The translations under genes were made by a program, and so were the position numbers. From contig NZ_CP145605.1 in assembly GCF_036884255.1 (NCBI RefSeq), positions 3,286,001-3,350,000 of the forward strand: a stretch of 64,000 bases of DNA, given 5' to 3'. The notes beneath the pieces were generated by a model, which saw only the letters and a program-made list of their open reading frames with translations, searched no databases and had not been told where the DNA came from. Shown here piece after piece: positions 9,801 to 18,035 of this stretch (positions within the stretch are counted from its first letter, which is position 1; every line of letters starts with the position of its first letter). The DNA comes from Paenibacillus tundrae (GTDB lineage: Bacteria; Bacillota; Bacilli; Paenibacillales; Paenibacillaceae).

Positions 9801-10455
9801 GATAGTTACGTAGAAGGGAGGTTGCAAATTACTATATAAGAAAGTTGAATAAATACGTATAACATAAGGTGAAATAGAAGAAAGTATATGTATGGAATAT
9901 AGAATGCCGTTAGCATATTTAACCATACAAAATGAAAAGAATCACGAGGGTTATATATACCGATAGTCACATTTATCCATATATTACGACCAAGATTTCA
10001 GATTCAATGGATGCCAATCGATGTTATGAAAAACGATTATGGATTGAAAAAGTAATAATATGGATAAGATCGTTCAAGTTAATTGCAATAAAATACATGA
10101 AAGTATTGATCGGTCTAAAAATGGATTAGTAAACTATAGCAAGTTAAAGTGATATGGATGAGTGCGTAAAATGTAAATTGAGATGAACTTATGAAATGAC
10201 AATTTTAATGTATGGGGAATTGAATTGATGATGATAAGGAATGAATGTATGAATTAATAATCAAGAAGGCACACAGTCACACAGTCTAAGAAATACAAAG
10301 ATTATAATAATAAATACTTGCTCATTTTCATTTTATTCAATACTGTTTCACAAAACTCGTATTTTGTACATATGTTCCGATCACTTATATCATCATTCCA
10401 GGAAACCTTTGTCTTCTCGATCCCGTCTTGTATTTATATGTCGGAGGACAAGAAC
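9801..10455. other. AT-rich intergenic stretch at the left border of the accessory island
   Basis: No convincing gene. Open frames here lack ribosome sites and show no family features. It lies between the last host-like gene (Imm26) and the terminator of the Tn7-like operon, so one transposon end is expected here. I looked for repeated ~20-base TnsB-type sites and for a TGT start and could not define them by eye. Confidence 0.4.
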
Positions 10456-10486
10456 AAAAACCGTCAATCTTTTCAGATTAACGGTT
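10456..10486 (-). terminator. Terminator of the TnsABC-TniQ operon
   Basis: On the minus strand AACCGT-T-AATCT, a GAAA tetraloop, then AGATT-G-ACGGTT form an 11-bp two-part stem followed by TTTTT. It begins two bases after the TniQ stop codon. Confidence 0.85.
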
Positions 10487-10487
10487 A

Positions 10488-11975
10488 TCAGAAATTCAAT
10501 TTTTTTACATATGTTTCGACTGTTTTTTGTAGCATCTTATTCTCATCACTTGGATTGTTCATGATAAGCATTGCAACTTTTTGTGGCATGTACGATATCA
10601 TCGACTGAATATCGGCTTTAGCACTTTCATGCTGATAAGGACATTCGAATTTATTAAGTATCGATTCATTTTTACTTAGATGATAATACTCAATGCTGCT
10701 GGAAGAACTGCTCTCATCAAAATTGTATTTAAAAGCAACACTGGGAAAAGACTGATCTCTCATTTTTTCAATTTCCTGCCAAGATGGTACGCTAATTTCT
10801 TTACTCCTCTTCCCTGCAATCTCTAACCAAGTACAGAAGAAATTTTCACTGAACTGCAGAACTAGTTTTTCAAGAATCCAAAAAAGTATCCTTGCATCAA
10901 GCCTTTGGAGAATCTTCATTTGATAACTGAAGACCTGATCAGAAAAATACTCCAGAAGATCCCTGATTATTAGTGGTTCAGCATCAGAAATCAAGGTTGT
11001 TCTTAAAGAATTATAGCCATAGAAATGTTCCTCTTTTAAAATAGATTTCCTCCAAAAAACATAAGCATAGGCAAAGGGACAAATTTCAGGAAACTCAATT
11101 GCTTCATTCGATTTTCTTAGCTCCATTAATTGAGTGATGCAATGTTGATGGTTTTGGAGTGAATCCTGAAATAGTCGCTCTACAACTCGTTGAACAGTAC
11201 CAGAAATAACTCGCAGTAATTCTTTTTGGAAACGATTAGAGAAATAATCCCCCCTATGTAAGGAGTCGTCTGAATGAAATACTTTTATTTCTTCAGGCGA
11301 CTCCTTAACTAATCGCTTCAGATTGCAATGTTCTGCATGAATGATCCATTTAGACTGCATATTTGACGTCATCATGCTTGCCTGGTTTGCTTGGAGCCAA
11401 CGAAGGACATCGGGATTCATTTGATCAGGCGATCTCCATTCGTTCCAACTGGACACATGAAAATTAGAAAAAGCATGTCCACATTTACATTGAAATGCAT
11501 GTTTTAACTGTCTATTCGACAACAAGAAAGGTATTGCTGACCTACAGCCTGGACAAACATGTTTCAATTTAAGATCATGAAATACACACTCATCGAAAAG
11601 CCTGAACTGATGCAACCAAGAATGAAACCCTCCCTCCATACACTGCGAACACCAGTGTAAATCTGGATGAAACCAATGCTCCCAGGAACTATATAATTCA
11701 GAAAATGGAGTTATCAACGAATGAATAATTTTATTATTGTGCTCTTGTAAGTTGAAATCCAAGGTTTGATGAAGTCTTTCGACGTTAAAACCATTTAACT
11801 GTAATAGTTCTCTTTGGTTATCTCCAATGTGATGTTTAATGTTCTTTACATGAGTACTGCCAAGGACTTTTAGAATCTCGTTCCGATCCGTAAGGTTTAC
11901 CAAAGCCAATTTTTCAAATACAGACCAGGGCGATTCATATTCATTGATCCATTCTTTCCTCCAAACAACATTCAT
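10488..11975 (-). CDS. tniQ: TniQ/TnsD-family transposon target-selection protein
   Basis: 495 aa, close to Tn7 TnsD in length. The zinc-binding region typical of TniQ is visible: HWCSQCMEGG (~107), then HVCPGCRS (~140) and FQCKCGH (~162), i.e. pairs of CxxC and CxCxH. In Tn7-like elements this protein reads the target site and recruits the ATPase TnsC. It is the last gene of the tnsA-tnsB-tnsC-tniQ operon, starting 3 bases after the tnsC stop. No TnsE and no CRISPR effector genes accompany it, so this single TniQ is the likely site-selection factor. The attachment site it reads is not known. Confidence 0.85.
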   Translation of the reverse strand: MNVVWRKEWINEYESPWSVFEKLALVNLTDRNEILKVLGSTHVKNIKHHIGDNQRELLQLNGFNVERLHQTLDFNLQEHNNKIIHSLITPFSELYSSWEHWFHPDLHWCSQCMEGGFHSWLHQFRLFDECVFHDLKLKHVCPGCRSAIPFLLSNRQLKHAFQCKCGHAFSNFHVSSWNEWRSPDQMNPDVLRWLQANQASMMTSNMQSKWIIHAEHCNLKRLVKESPEEIKVFHSDDSLHRGDYFSNRFQKELLRVISGTVQRVVERLFQDSLQNHQHCITQLMELRKSNEAIEFPEICPFAYAYVFWRKSILKEEHFYGYNSLRTTLISDAEPLIIRDLLEYFSDQVFSYQMKILQRLDARILFWILEKLVLQFSENFFCTWLEIAGKRSKEISVPSWQEIEKMRDQSFPSVAFKYNFDESSSSSSIEYYHLSKNESILNKFECPYQHESAKADIQSMISYMPQKVAMLIMNNPSDENKMLQKTVETYVKKLNF

Positions 11976-11978
11976 TTA

Positions 11979-12959
11979 TTAATCACCACTACCTGCTAAA
12001 GACATATAAATTTCTGACTCAATGTAGCCACTAAGTTTGATGGATTCTAACCAATCTTGAGATGAAATCCATTCAAGTTGTTCCCCATGAGCTCCGTATA
12101 TCTTCAGAGCGTTTTCAACAGCATACGTAAAGTACTCCATAGGGATCTCAAGTTTTGAATGAACCCCATGTTCGCTACGAATATTTTGAAATTGTTGATA
12201 AATTAAAGCAGCATCTTCCTCCAAGCGATGACCTTTCGCATATCCTTCAGGAAAAAAATATCTAGTGAAGCTCCAATCACTGTTTTCGGGATATGCGGAG
12301 ATTTCCGATGAATCGTAGCATCGAAGAACAGCTCTGATATCGTCCAAGGAAGTGATACCGAAAAAACGATGCTCATGTGTCATAAAGCGTCCAATGATTT
12401 GAGACTTACGTTGTCCTAGAAAGAATGTTCTTCTCGTGAGTAACTCTTCTTGACCTACGCAAATCACAGTCATACTAATTTTCGCACGATCCAGTTGATT
12501 GTGGATGTCCATTAACCAAATAAAATGTGATTCTGTTAGGCGATGTGCCTCATCCATAATCAAGATAACCCTTCTTAAGCGAGACAATTCCGCTCTTTCT
12601 TTTAGCAAATTGACAATTTGATTCCGCATTTCATCGGCTTGTCTTCTAGCTATAAACGGAAAATCAAAGTCATGGAGAAGATCTGCATAAAATTTCCCTT
12701 CGTTGGGAAACTTGTATGAGTTGCTGTTGGCTATAAAGATTGGTATGGGTGCATTCATAAAATGCGGCAGATTCTCCAAAGCAAATTTTAATGCAGTAGT
12801 TTTTCCGAGACGTGGCCGACCATAGACAATCATTCCTGGTAAGCGGTTCAGTACAATCTTTTTGAGATTATCCATTAAACGGAGTACCTCTTTGGTTGGG
12901 AGTAAATAATGGCCTACTTCAATAGGGTGTGTTCCAACAGGTATCAAGTGATTATCCAA
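11979..12959 (-). CDS. tnsC: TnsC/TniB AAA+ ATPase of a Tn7-like transposon
   Basis: 326 aa. Walker A YGRPRLGKTTAL near residue 47, Walker B VILIMDEAH near 134, and the sensor-like region MTVICVGQEELL. This matches TniB/TnsC ATPases, which polymerise on target DNA, relay the TniQ signal and activate the transposase. The length is shorter than Tn7 TnsC (~555 aa) and typical of TniB-like proteins. The gene lies between tnsB (18-base gap) and tniQ. The first codons follow an AAAGGAG-type site in the gap. Confidence 0.9.
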   Translation of the reverse strand: MDNHLIPVGTHPIEVGHYLLPTKEVLRLMDNLKKIVLNRLPGMIVYGRPRLGKTTALKFALENLPHFMNAPIPIFIANSNSYKFPNEGKFYADLLHDFDFPFIARRQADEMRNQIVNLLKERAELSRLRRVILIMDEAHRLTESHFIWLMDIHNQLDRAKISMTVICVGQEELLTRRTFFLGQRKSQIIGRFMTHEHRFFGITSLDDIRAVLRCYDSSEISAYPENSDWSFTRYFFPEGYAKGHRLEEDAALIYQQFQNIRSEHGVHSKLEIPMEYFTYAVENALKIYGAHGEQLEWISSQDWLESIKLSGYIESEIYMSLAGSGD

Positions 12960-12977
12960 TGTTATCTTCTCCTTTTT

Positions 12978-14957
12978 TTAGTACATTTTTGTCTTGAATT
13001 GTTTTAATAAACGCTCATAATTATCCATCTCATTGAGCTTTTCCCTATTCAATTGTTCTTCTCGAACTTTGTCTAATAAATCATTTTGTGCTTTTGCTTC
13101 TTCTAATGCTTTTGTTTGTTCTTCTGCTTCAGCTGTTGGCTTTTGTTTACTTACCTCTTTTACTTGAGTAATTTTATTTATTGTTGATTTCTTGGAATTT
13201 TCTTTACTCAATAAATAGTCAGTGTACACGAAGATAGGGTCATCCCAAGTCGTGTAATGAATTAGCCTCCGCTGAACTAATGAATTGATTGCACGTCTCG
13301 TTTGCAAGGAATGTGGAGTAAGTGACCACCTTCCACTGGCTGTTAAATAACCGAATTCACTGCCGTCGGGTAGAAATGCTTTTATGGTACGCAGATCGTC
13401 AACATTTACATGTATAATTAACTCTTGCTTTATTAGATGGGCAGAGTTCGCAAGTTTTTCACTCCGGTACTCTACACCTTCATATTGAATGTAAGGCTTT
13501 CTTCCAGTCACTAGAGAGCCTCTTACGGTTCGATTTATTTGGGTTTGCATAAATAACATCTCCGATCGTTTCTCTTCTTCCAGGCGCCTTGGTAATAAAC
13601 CTCTTAGTTGTATCCTTTTTTCAAGAAGTTCAAGTGGCGTTTGATGATAAATCCCTCCATGAGGTGTGCCATTGTAATTAGAAATCATTACATCCACGAG
13701 TTGCAATAAATGTTCGTATGTGATGTTAAGACGAAGAGCGGTCTCTTCAGGATTATTTCTTCTAGGGTCATCCGGACCAGTCCCCGTTGTATTTGGTAAC
13801 CGATGAAATAAGCTTCCTGCTAAGTTTTTAAAATATCTTTCAATCACTCCTCTTCTCATTGGAAGTGCTACGGGACCAAAGTTCGGTGTACATCCAATTA
13901 AATTTGTGAGTCGATCTTGTACCATTTTAGCGTAGTGAGATTTTGCATTATCTAGACACATCACATCCCACACTGCCCACTCTAACTCAGGAAACTTTTC
14001 TGATGGAAAACCACCAGGGGGATGGTAATTCAGGCCTGGGATTGTCAATTCTAGCCGTTTATGTGGCATGACAGCATTACGAGCACAGTGCATCACGTCA
14101 CTTCCCCCATACTCTCTACTTAGTGAAATAGAATATCCTAAAATGTTCCGAGTACTTACATCAATGATGGTAAGAATCCAGAACCGTTCAAGCGTTAAGG
14201 TCATAGGATCTCCGTCTGGTGTAACAATATCTACTGTAAAAAAACCATCAATTCGATGAGCATCAAACTGAACTTTCTGATAGGGGAATAGATTTGATAG
14301 TGAGTTTTGATCCGCCTCCCCTACTCGGTTTGCTTTTTGAAACGCATCATTACCATGGCGAGATGCAGCCTTTCTAAAGTTTCTCTCAGCTATTTGTTTA
14401 ATGTAACGTTGTAAAGCCTTATACCCCATCCATTTTGTATTTAAAGGGTAATCAGAGAGAGTTATTCCCTTTTCCCTGCACTGATCAATAAATCGTTTGT
14501 GTATGTGCTTTAACTTCATGACAGGTTCCAATGAACGCTTTTTTCTTCCTAAAAAAAGGTCTTCTACCAGGTCTTTAATATCTGGATGCATGTCCATAAA
14601 ACGATTGAATTCTCCGGTTTTTTGATCTTTATTTCTTTTTTGACCTAATAAATCTAACTCATATTTCTTTATATTTTTTTGTGGAATCAATCCTCGAAAG
14701 CCAAAAACAACTCCGTCTTGATCGTACTGAATACATCTTTGAATTAATCTTCTCAGATTTCGAGGTGAAACTCCGGTTGTGTGTTGAATATTATTTAAAT
14801 CATCCCTCCGGAAATACATTATTACTGCGTTTTTACGCTGCACATACACTGTATGTGCAGATTCAGTGAGAACATTCTCATCTACAGAGGGCCAAAGTTC
14901 AGGATTTGCTTGGTCAGGTTCTAATCCATCCTGCTCATATATTCGCGATCTGCTCAC
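12978..14957 (-). CDS. tnsB: TnsB/TniA DDE transposase of a Tn7-like transposon
   Basis: 659 aa. N-terminal winged-helix/HTH region (~60-200), RNase-H-fold integrase core with the three acidic residues visible: D in VQFDAHRIDG, D in VMCLDNAKSHY and E in GVIERYFKNLAG. A Mu-type C-terminal beta-barrel follows (YIQYEGVEYRSEKL), then a charged coiled-coil tail of ~60 residues rich in E and K that probably contacts TnsC. The enzyme cuts and joins the 3' ends of the element. Start is GTG 14957, overlapping the tnsA stop in TAGTG, so translation is coupled. Confidence 0.92.
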   Translation of the reverse strand: MSRSRIYEQDGLEPDQANPELWPSVDENVLTESAHTVYVQRKNAVIMYFRRDDLNNIQHTTGVSPRNLRRLIQRCIQYDQDGVVFGFRGLIPQKNIKKYELDLLGQKRNKDQKTGEFNRFMDMHPDIKDLVEDLFLGRKKRSLEPVMKLKHIHKRFIDQCREKGITLSDYPLNTKWMGYKALQRYIKQIAERNFRKAASRHGNDAFQKANRVGEADQNSLSNLFPYQKVQFDAHRIDGFFTVDIVTPDGDPMTLTLERFWILTIIDVSTRNILGYSISLSREYGGSDVMHCARNAVMPHKRLELTIPGLNYHPPGGFPSEKFPELEWAVWDVMCLDNAKSHYAKMVQDRLTNLIGCTPNFGPVALPMRRGVIERYFKNLAGSLFHRLPNTTGTGPDDPRRNNPEETALRLNITYEHLLQLVDVMISNYNGTPHGGIYHQTPLELLEKRIQLRGLLPRRLEEEKRSEMLFMQTQINRTVRGSLVTGRKPYIQYEGVEYRSEKLANSAHLIKQELIIHVNVDDLRTIKAFLPDGSEFGYLTASGRWSLTPHSLQTRRAINSLVQRRLIHYTTWDDPIFVYTDYLLSKENSKKSTINKITQVKEVSKQKPTAEAEEQTKALEEAKAQNDLLDKVREEQLNREKLNEMDNYERLLKQFKTKMY

Positions 14958-15628
14958 TATCTCCGAACCTCCATTTCAAATCCGATAAGTTGATCTTCCA
15001 TGTTCGCTTTGATATCCCCCTCATAAAGGAGCCATTTTAGGCTTAAAAGTATATCTTCAACAGGAAGATTAGATAGTTCTAACACAACTTCTTTAATTTT
15101 TATCCCTTCACGTGAAATAACACCGAGCACTTCGTTTAAATAAACAGGCTTCTTACTATTGACTACTGACATACATAAGGAGGTTCTGTTCTCAACTGAA
15201 TGTCGGCCCTTTCTTATATCGTCTTCTGTACGAACTACATAATTTTTGTTGTTGATACGACACCATTCTTTTTGTGCTTCGATTTGTCGTAGTGTTCTCG
15301 CGTGTTTTGGATGTTTAGATGTCAGTTCCTTGTTGTATTTGACTTCCACAAAAATTTCCGATCCATCTTTTTTTAAAATCCACATATCAAAGATAGAGGT
15401 ACGGAGTTGGCCGTTTAATACATAGGAGATCTCTAATGGTTGCTCACAATAAGTTATGACTTCAGGATCCGAATCAACCACAACCCAGTGATCGTATTCC
15501 AGATCACTATATAGCTCGACAATTCGCTTATCGACTTTATTTCCACGCGGGGTCCAATAATTGTTTCCATATTTTTTGCCTCGTAGAATCTTGATGGGCT
15601 GGTACTTCAAGAGTTCCTTTCTATTCAT
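14957..15628 (-). CDS. tnsA: TnsA-like endonuclease of a Tn7-like transposon
   Basis: 223 aa. The N-terminal restriction-endonuclease fold shows the expected catalytic pattern: VELYSDLEYD, then SIFDMWILKKDG and EVKYNKE (D...ExK). The C-terminal ~80 residues form a winged-helix-like domain. TnsA cuts the 5' ends so that the element leaves by cut-and-paste. It is the first gene of the operon and diverges from an XRE gene over 132 bases that hold two inverted repeats. ATG 15628 is preceded by AGGGG, a modest ribosome site. Confidence 0.88.
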   Translation of the reverse strand: MNRKELLKYQPIKILRGKKYGNNYWTPRGNKVDKRIVELYSDLEYDHWVVVDSDPEVITYCEQPLEISYVLNGQLRTSIFDMWILKKDGSEIFVEVKYNKELTSKHPKHARTLRQIEAQKEWCRINNKNYVVRTEDDIRKGRHSVENRTSLCMSVVNSKKPVYLNEVLGVISREGIKIKEVVLELSNLPVEDILLSLKWLLYEGDIKANMEDQLIGFEMEVRR

Positions 15629-15647
15629 AGCAAGTTACCCCTTTAGA

Positions 15648-15669
15648 TTTGTTTACCTGTATAAACAAA
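15648..15669. promoter_or_regulatory. Perfect inverted repeat, candidate XRE operator upstream of tnsA
   Basis: TTTGTTTA and TAAACAAA flank CCTGTA: 8-bp arms, 22 bp in all. It lies 20 bases upstream of the tnsA start, where a bound repressor would block the transposase operon. Confidence 0.55.
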
Positions 15670-15673
15670 AATT

Positions 15674-15706
15674 CAAGTTTTTATACACATGCATGTATAA
15701 AACTTG
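15674..15706. promoter_or_regulatory. Second, near-perfect inverted repeat between tnsA and the XRE gene
   Basis: CAAGTTTTTATAC and GTATAAAACTTG arms flank ACATGCAT. The repeat is near the middle of the divergent promoter region and could be a second operator for the XRE protein, allowing joint control of both directions. Confidence 0.5.
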
Positions 15707-15760
15707 CCTTTCTATGAACATACTAAGAAGTAATAGAATGATAGAGGGAGAGAATTCTAT

Positions 15761-16015
15761 ATGTCAGAAGAAGAATTTTATAAATGGTTAGGTGAGCGGC
15801 TTCGGGATCTTCGCAAATTAAAAAAGCAAACGCAAGAAGAGTTATGTCAGAACTATCATCTTGCTCGTTCTTCCCTTGCCAATATTGAGCGAGGAAGGCA
15901 TGTGATCAGTGCATACAACTTGTATCTGCTGTTACAAGTTTTGGATGCCCCTCTCGAATCATTGCTGAAAAATCATCTTCAAAACAGTAATTTAACCGAC
16001 GAAATTTCATCATGA
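15761..16015 (+). CDS. XRE-family helix-turn-helix regulator of the Tn7-like module
   Basis: 84 aa. Cro/C1-type HTH: LGERLRDLRKLKKQTQEELC, then HLARSSLANIERGRHVIS. Strong ribosome site GAGGGAGAG at 15743-15751. It diverges from tnsA and overlaps the tyrosine recombinase-like gene by ATGA, so the two are translationally coupled. The most likely role is a repressor acting at the two inverted repeats of 15648-15706 to limit transposition. Confidence 0.8.
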   Translation: MSEEEFYKWLGERLRDLRKLKKQTQEELCQNYHLARSSLANIERGRHVISAYNLYLLLQVLDAPLESLLKNHLQNSNLTDEISS

Positions 16016-17118
16016 ACGTATCAAACCAAGGTGTTTTGGGCACACAACTTGAAAAGAGATCAAGGAAGGTGTCCATGTTTATGAAAGTACAAGAAACCAG
16101 AGATTTATCCTCGCTATCCGAGCTGATTGACGAGTTACCTTTGGCCGTAAAATGTTTTATTGAACATAAGCTAGATCATGATCGGTCTCCTTCTTCTTTG
16201 TTAGAATATACCCGAGATTTCCGTATTTTTTTTGGTTGGATCGCACCAAATCTGTGGCCGTTCGTTGCTACCGTTAAAGAACTTACCTTAGACATGTTCA
16301 ATGATATAACGCGTGAACATGTACAAGAATTCGCAGATTACTTGACAACGTCTAGAAATTTGCAATATAAGTCCCTGGTTCGTAAGATTCATTCGTTGCG
16401 CTCATTGTTTACCTATCTTCATTTGAGATTTGAGTATAACGAAACTCCTATTTTGAAACGTAATGTTTTCGCTACTTTCATCATGGAAAGACCTAGCAAT
16501 AATATTGAGGTCGCACGTAAGTTACAGAACAAGGTCCTACGTTTCAATGAAATTCCTGCATTTGTTAAGTTTGTGCAAGAAGGTGTTATAGAACAAAATA
16601 ATGTACAAGCCCAGTGGTTCCATAACCTGAATCGAGCTCGTGATGTCAGTATTGTTACCTTGCTCTTAGAGTCTGGAGTCATGGTAAGTGATATTGTCAA
16701 TTTGGATCTGGATGATATTAGCCTTCAGGAAGGCTACATTATCGTGACAAGGCAGCAAGCTAGCGTACGAACGAAACACCGAATTATGTTTGGTTATAAT
16801 GCAAAAACCTATCTGTACGATTACTTGAAAGTCAGAACTGACACGTATGCTCCTCAATCAGGTGAGCGAGCGTTATTCTTGGCAAAACCTAACGGTGAAA
16901 CACAAGGCAAACGAATTTCAAAGCGTGCGATTCAAGCTATGGTTAAGAAGTATGCTTCAAAATTTGGTGCCTCAGAAGTTACTGTACGCCAGCTCACCCA
17001 TTCATTTGGAGTTCAATACGCAGCTACGAATACTGTCCGCAATATGAAACAACAATTGGCCCAACGTAATATTGATTCACTAGAGAAGTACCTTATACTG
17101 TCGAGTCTCATTGATTGA
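16012..17118 (+). CDS. Tyrosine recombinase-fold protein, probably catalytically inactive
   Basis: 368 aa. It has the Xer/phage integrase layout: an N-terminal SAM-like core-binding domain (~35-150, LLEYTRDFRIFFGWI and HSLRSLFTYLHLRF) and a C-terminal catalytic fold (~180-365). Compared with XerD, the Arg of TGLRVSE is Met (SGVMVSD), the HxLRH box reads RQLTH (His to Arg, Arg to Thr) and the LGH box reads LAQ (His to Gln). Only the Tyr (LEKYLIL) and perhaps the Lys remain. It is therefore probably a DNA-binding or architectural protein rather than a recombinase. It overlaps the XRE gene and is followed by a terminator. Confidence 0.75.
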   Translation: MNVSNQGVLGTQLEKRSRKVSMFMKVQETRDLSSLSELIDELPLAVKCFIEHKLDHDRSPSSLLEYTRDFRIFFGWIAPNLWPFVATVKELTLDMFNDITREHVQEFADYLTTSRNLQYKSLVRKIHSLRSLFTYLHLRFEYNETPILKRNVFATFIMERPSNNIEVARKLQNKVLRFNEIPAFVKFVQEGVIEQNNVQAQWFHNLNRARDVSIVTLLLESGVMVSDIVNLDLDDISLQEGYIIVTRQQASVRTKHRIMFGYNAKTYLYDYLKVRTDTYAPQSGERALFLAKPNGETQGKRISKRAIQAMVKKYASKFGASEVTVRQLTHSFGVQYAATNTVRNMKQQLAQRNIDSLEKYLILSSLID

Positions 17119-17146
17119 AATTTGATTGAATTCCACCTTCCTACGT

Positions 17147-17175
17147 CTTGTTCTCTTTGAACAAGGCTTTTTTTT
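17147..17175 (+). terminator. Terminator of the XRE-tyrosine recombinase-like operon
   Basis: CTTGTTC (17147) pairs with GAACAAG (17159) around TCTTT, followed by eight T residues. Confidence 0.85.
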
Positions 17176-17189
17176 ATTGTTTACCGTGT

Positions 17190-17516
17190 TCAGTTAATCT
17201 GTTTTGTAATGTTCTTCTTTAGCAGCTTTAGTTGGTTCAATCGATCGTGATAATCATCCACATCCTTTGCGTTTCTCTTTTCTAAGCTCACCCAGGTAGC
17301 GACACTTACTTCTTGATATTTTAACGAAATGATCAGAATTGCTTCACGATAGTCTTTGATATGAACGATAGGAATCTTCCACTCTCCTTGTTCTCTAGCC
17401 AAATCAAACCATTTCTTTTTTATCACTGCACGATTCGTGTATATTCTGTCGTTAAATAAAATTCCTTGAGCTGTTATGGTAGCAACTCCAACATCTGCTT
17501 TTATGTGATTTGTCAT
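17190..17516 (-). CDS. Small protein resembling a stand-alone Mu/TnsB transposase beta-barrel domain
   Basis: 108 aa. Start set at ATG 17516 (MTNHIKADVG) because AAAGGAGG lies eight bases upstream; the open frame begins seven codons earlier, overlapping that ribosome site. Residues ~14-60 read TITAQGILFNDRIYTNRAVI followed by IPIVHIKDYREAILI. This recalls the C-terminal beta-barrel of Mu-type transposases (pattern G-I-x-F-x-x-x-x-Y followed by V-x-hydrophobic-D and a last strand), also present in the TnsB here. No catalytic domain is attached. It could modulate the TnsB complex. The similarity is by eye only. Divergent from an XRE gene. Confidence 0.5.
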   Translation of the reverse strand: MTNHIKADVGVATITAQGILFNDRIYTNRAVIKKKWFDLAREQGEWKIPIVHIKDYREAILIISLKYQEVSVATWVSLEKRNAKDVDDYHDRLNQLKLLKKNITKQIN

Positions 17517-17590
17517 CCTCTCAACCTCCTTTATCATTTATGTCCAGATAAATTGATATATATACTTATCATTTTATTAAAATAATCTAT

Positions 17591-17604
17591 ATACATTAAT
17601 GTAT
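17591..17604. promoter_or_regulatory. Palindrome ATACATTAATGTAT, candidate XRE operator
   Basis: A perfect 14-bp palindrome in the 124-base divergent gap between the small barrel-like gene and the XRE gene at 17641, close to an AT-rich -10-like sequence. Likely autoregulatory site of that XRE protein. Confidence 0.5.
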
Positions 17605-17640
17605 CGAAGGTTTCCCATTGTTTAGACTGAATTTAGAGGT

Positions 17641-17988
17641 GTGGCAATGAACGAACCTGTTTTAAGATTAGTAGGACAACGTGTTCGCGAATTACGGAAA
17701 AAACAAGGATATTCGCAGGAAGAATTAGGCGAAATGGCTGGTTTTCACTTCTCCTACATTGGGGGCGTTGAACGTGCCGAGAAAAATATCACCTTGTTAA
17801 ATCTTCAAAAAATTGCGGATGCTCTTCAAGTCAATGTCCATGAACTCTTTTTTTACAGCAAGTATGTTAAGACTGGCAAAAATGATAAAGAGAAATTGCT
17901 AAACGAAATCAATGAGAAGCTTTGGCCTATGAAATCTTCCGATTTAAAAAAGGTTAACCTGCTCTTATCTGAATTTTTCGATAGTTAA
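17641..17988 (+). CDS. XRE-family helix-turn-helix regulator
   Basis: 115 aa. HTH domain in residues ~8-65: LVGQRVRELRKKQGYSQEEL, then HFSYIGGVERAEKNITLLNL. A ~45-residue helical tail may serve dimerisation. Start ATG preceded by GAGGTG. It diverges from the small barrel-like gene over a region holding a perfect palindrome and shares a bidirectional terminator with the convergent 279-aa gene. Probably a second regulator of the transposon module; it is not a close copy of the first XRE protein. Confidence 0.8.
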   Translation: MAMNEPVLRLVGQRVRELRKKQGYSQEELGEMAGFHFSYIGGVERAEKNITLLNLQKIADALQVNVHELFFYSKYVKTGKNDKEKLLNEINEKLWPMKSSDLKKVNLLLSEFFDS

Positions 17989-18031
17989 CACAAAAAAACC
18001 GATGTATATCTGACATCGGTTTTTTTGTGTT
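17987..18031. terminator. Bidirectional terminator between the XRE gene and the 279-aa gene
   Basis: AACACAAAAAAACCGATGT pairs with ACATCGGTTTTTTTGTGTT around ATATCTG. The T runs on both strands lie within the stem, so it can end transcription from both convergent genes. Confidence 0.9.
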
Positions 18032-18035
18032 TCAT

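Noticed and set aside
9932..10129. 65-aa open frame in the left island border
   Set aside because: No ribosome site, biased to AT-rich codons and no family features; probably chance.
10318..10608. 96-aa hydrophobic plus-strand frame
   Set aside because: It overlaps the end of tniQ and its terminator in antisense and has no ribosome site.
10488..15628. CRISPR-associated transposon
   Set aside because: No Cas genes or repeat-spacer array within the window; a Tn7-like module with its own TniQ is sufficient.
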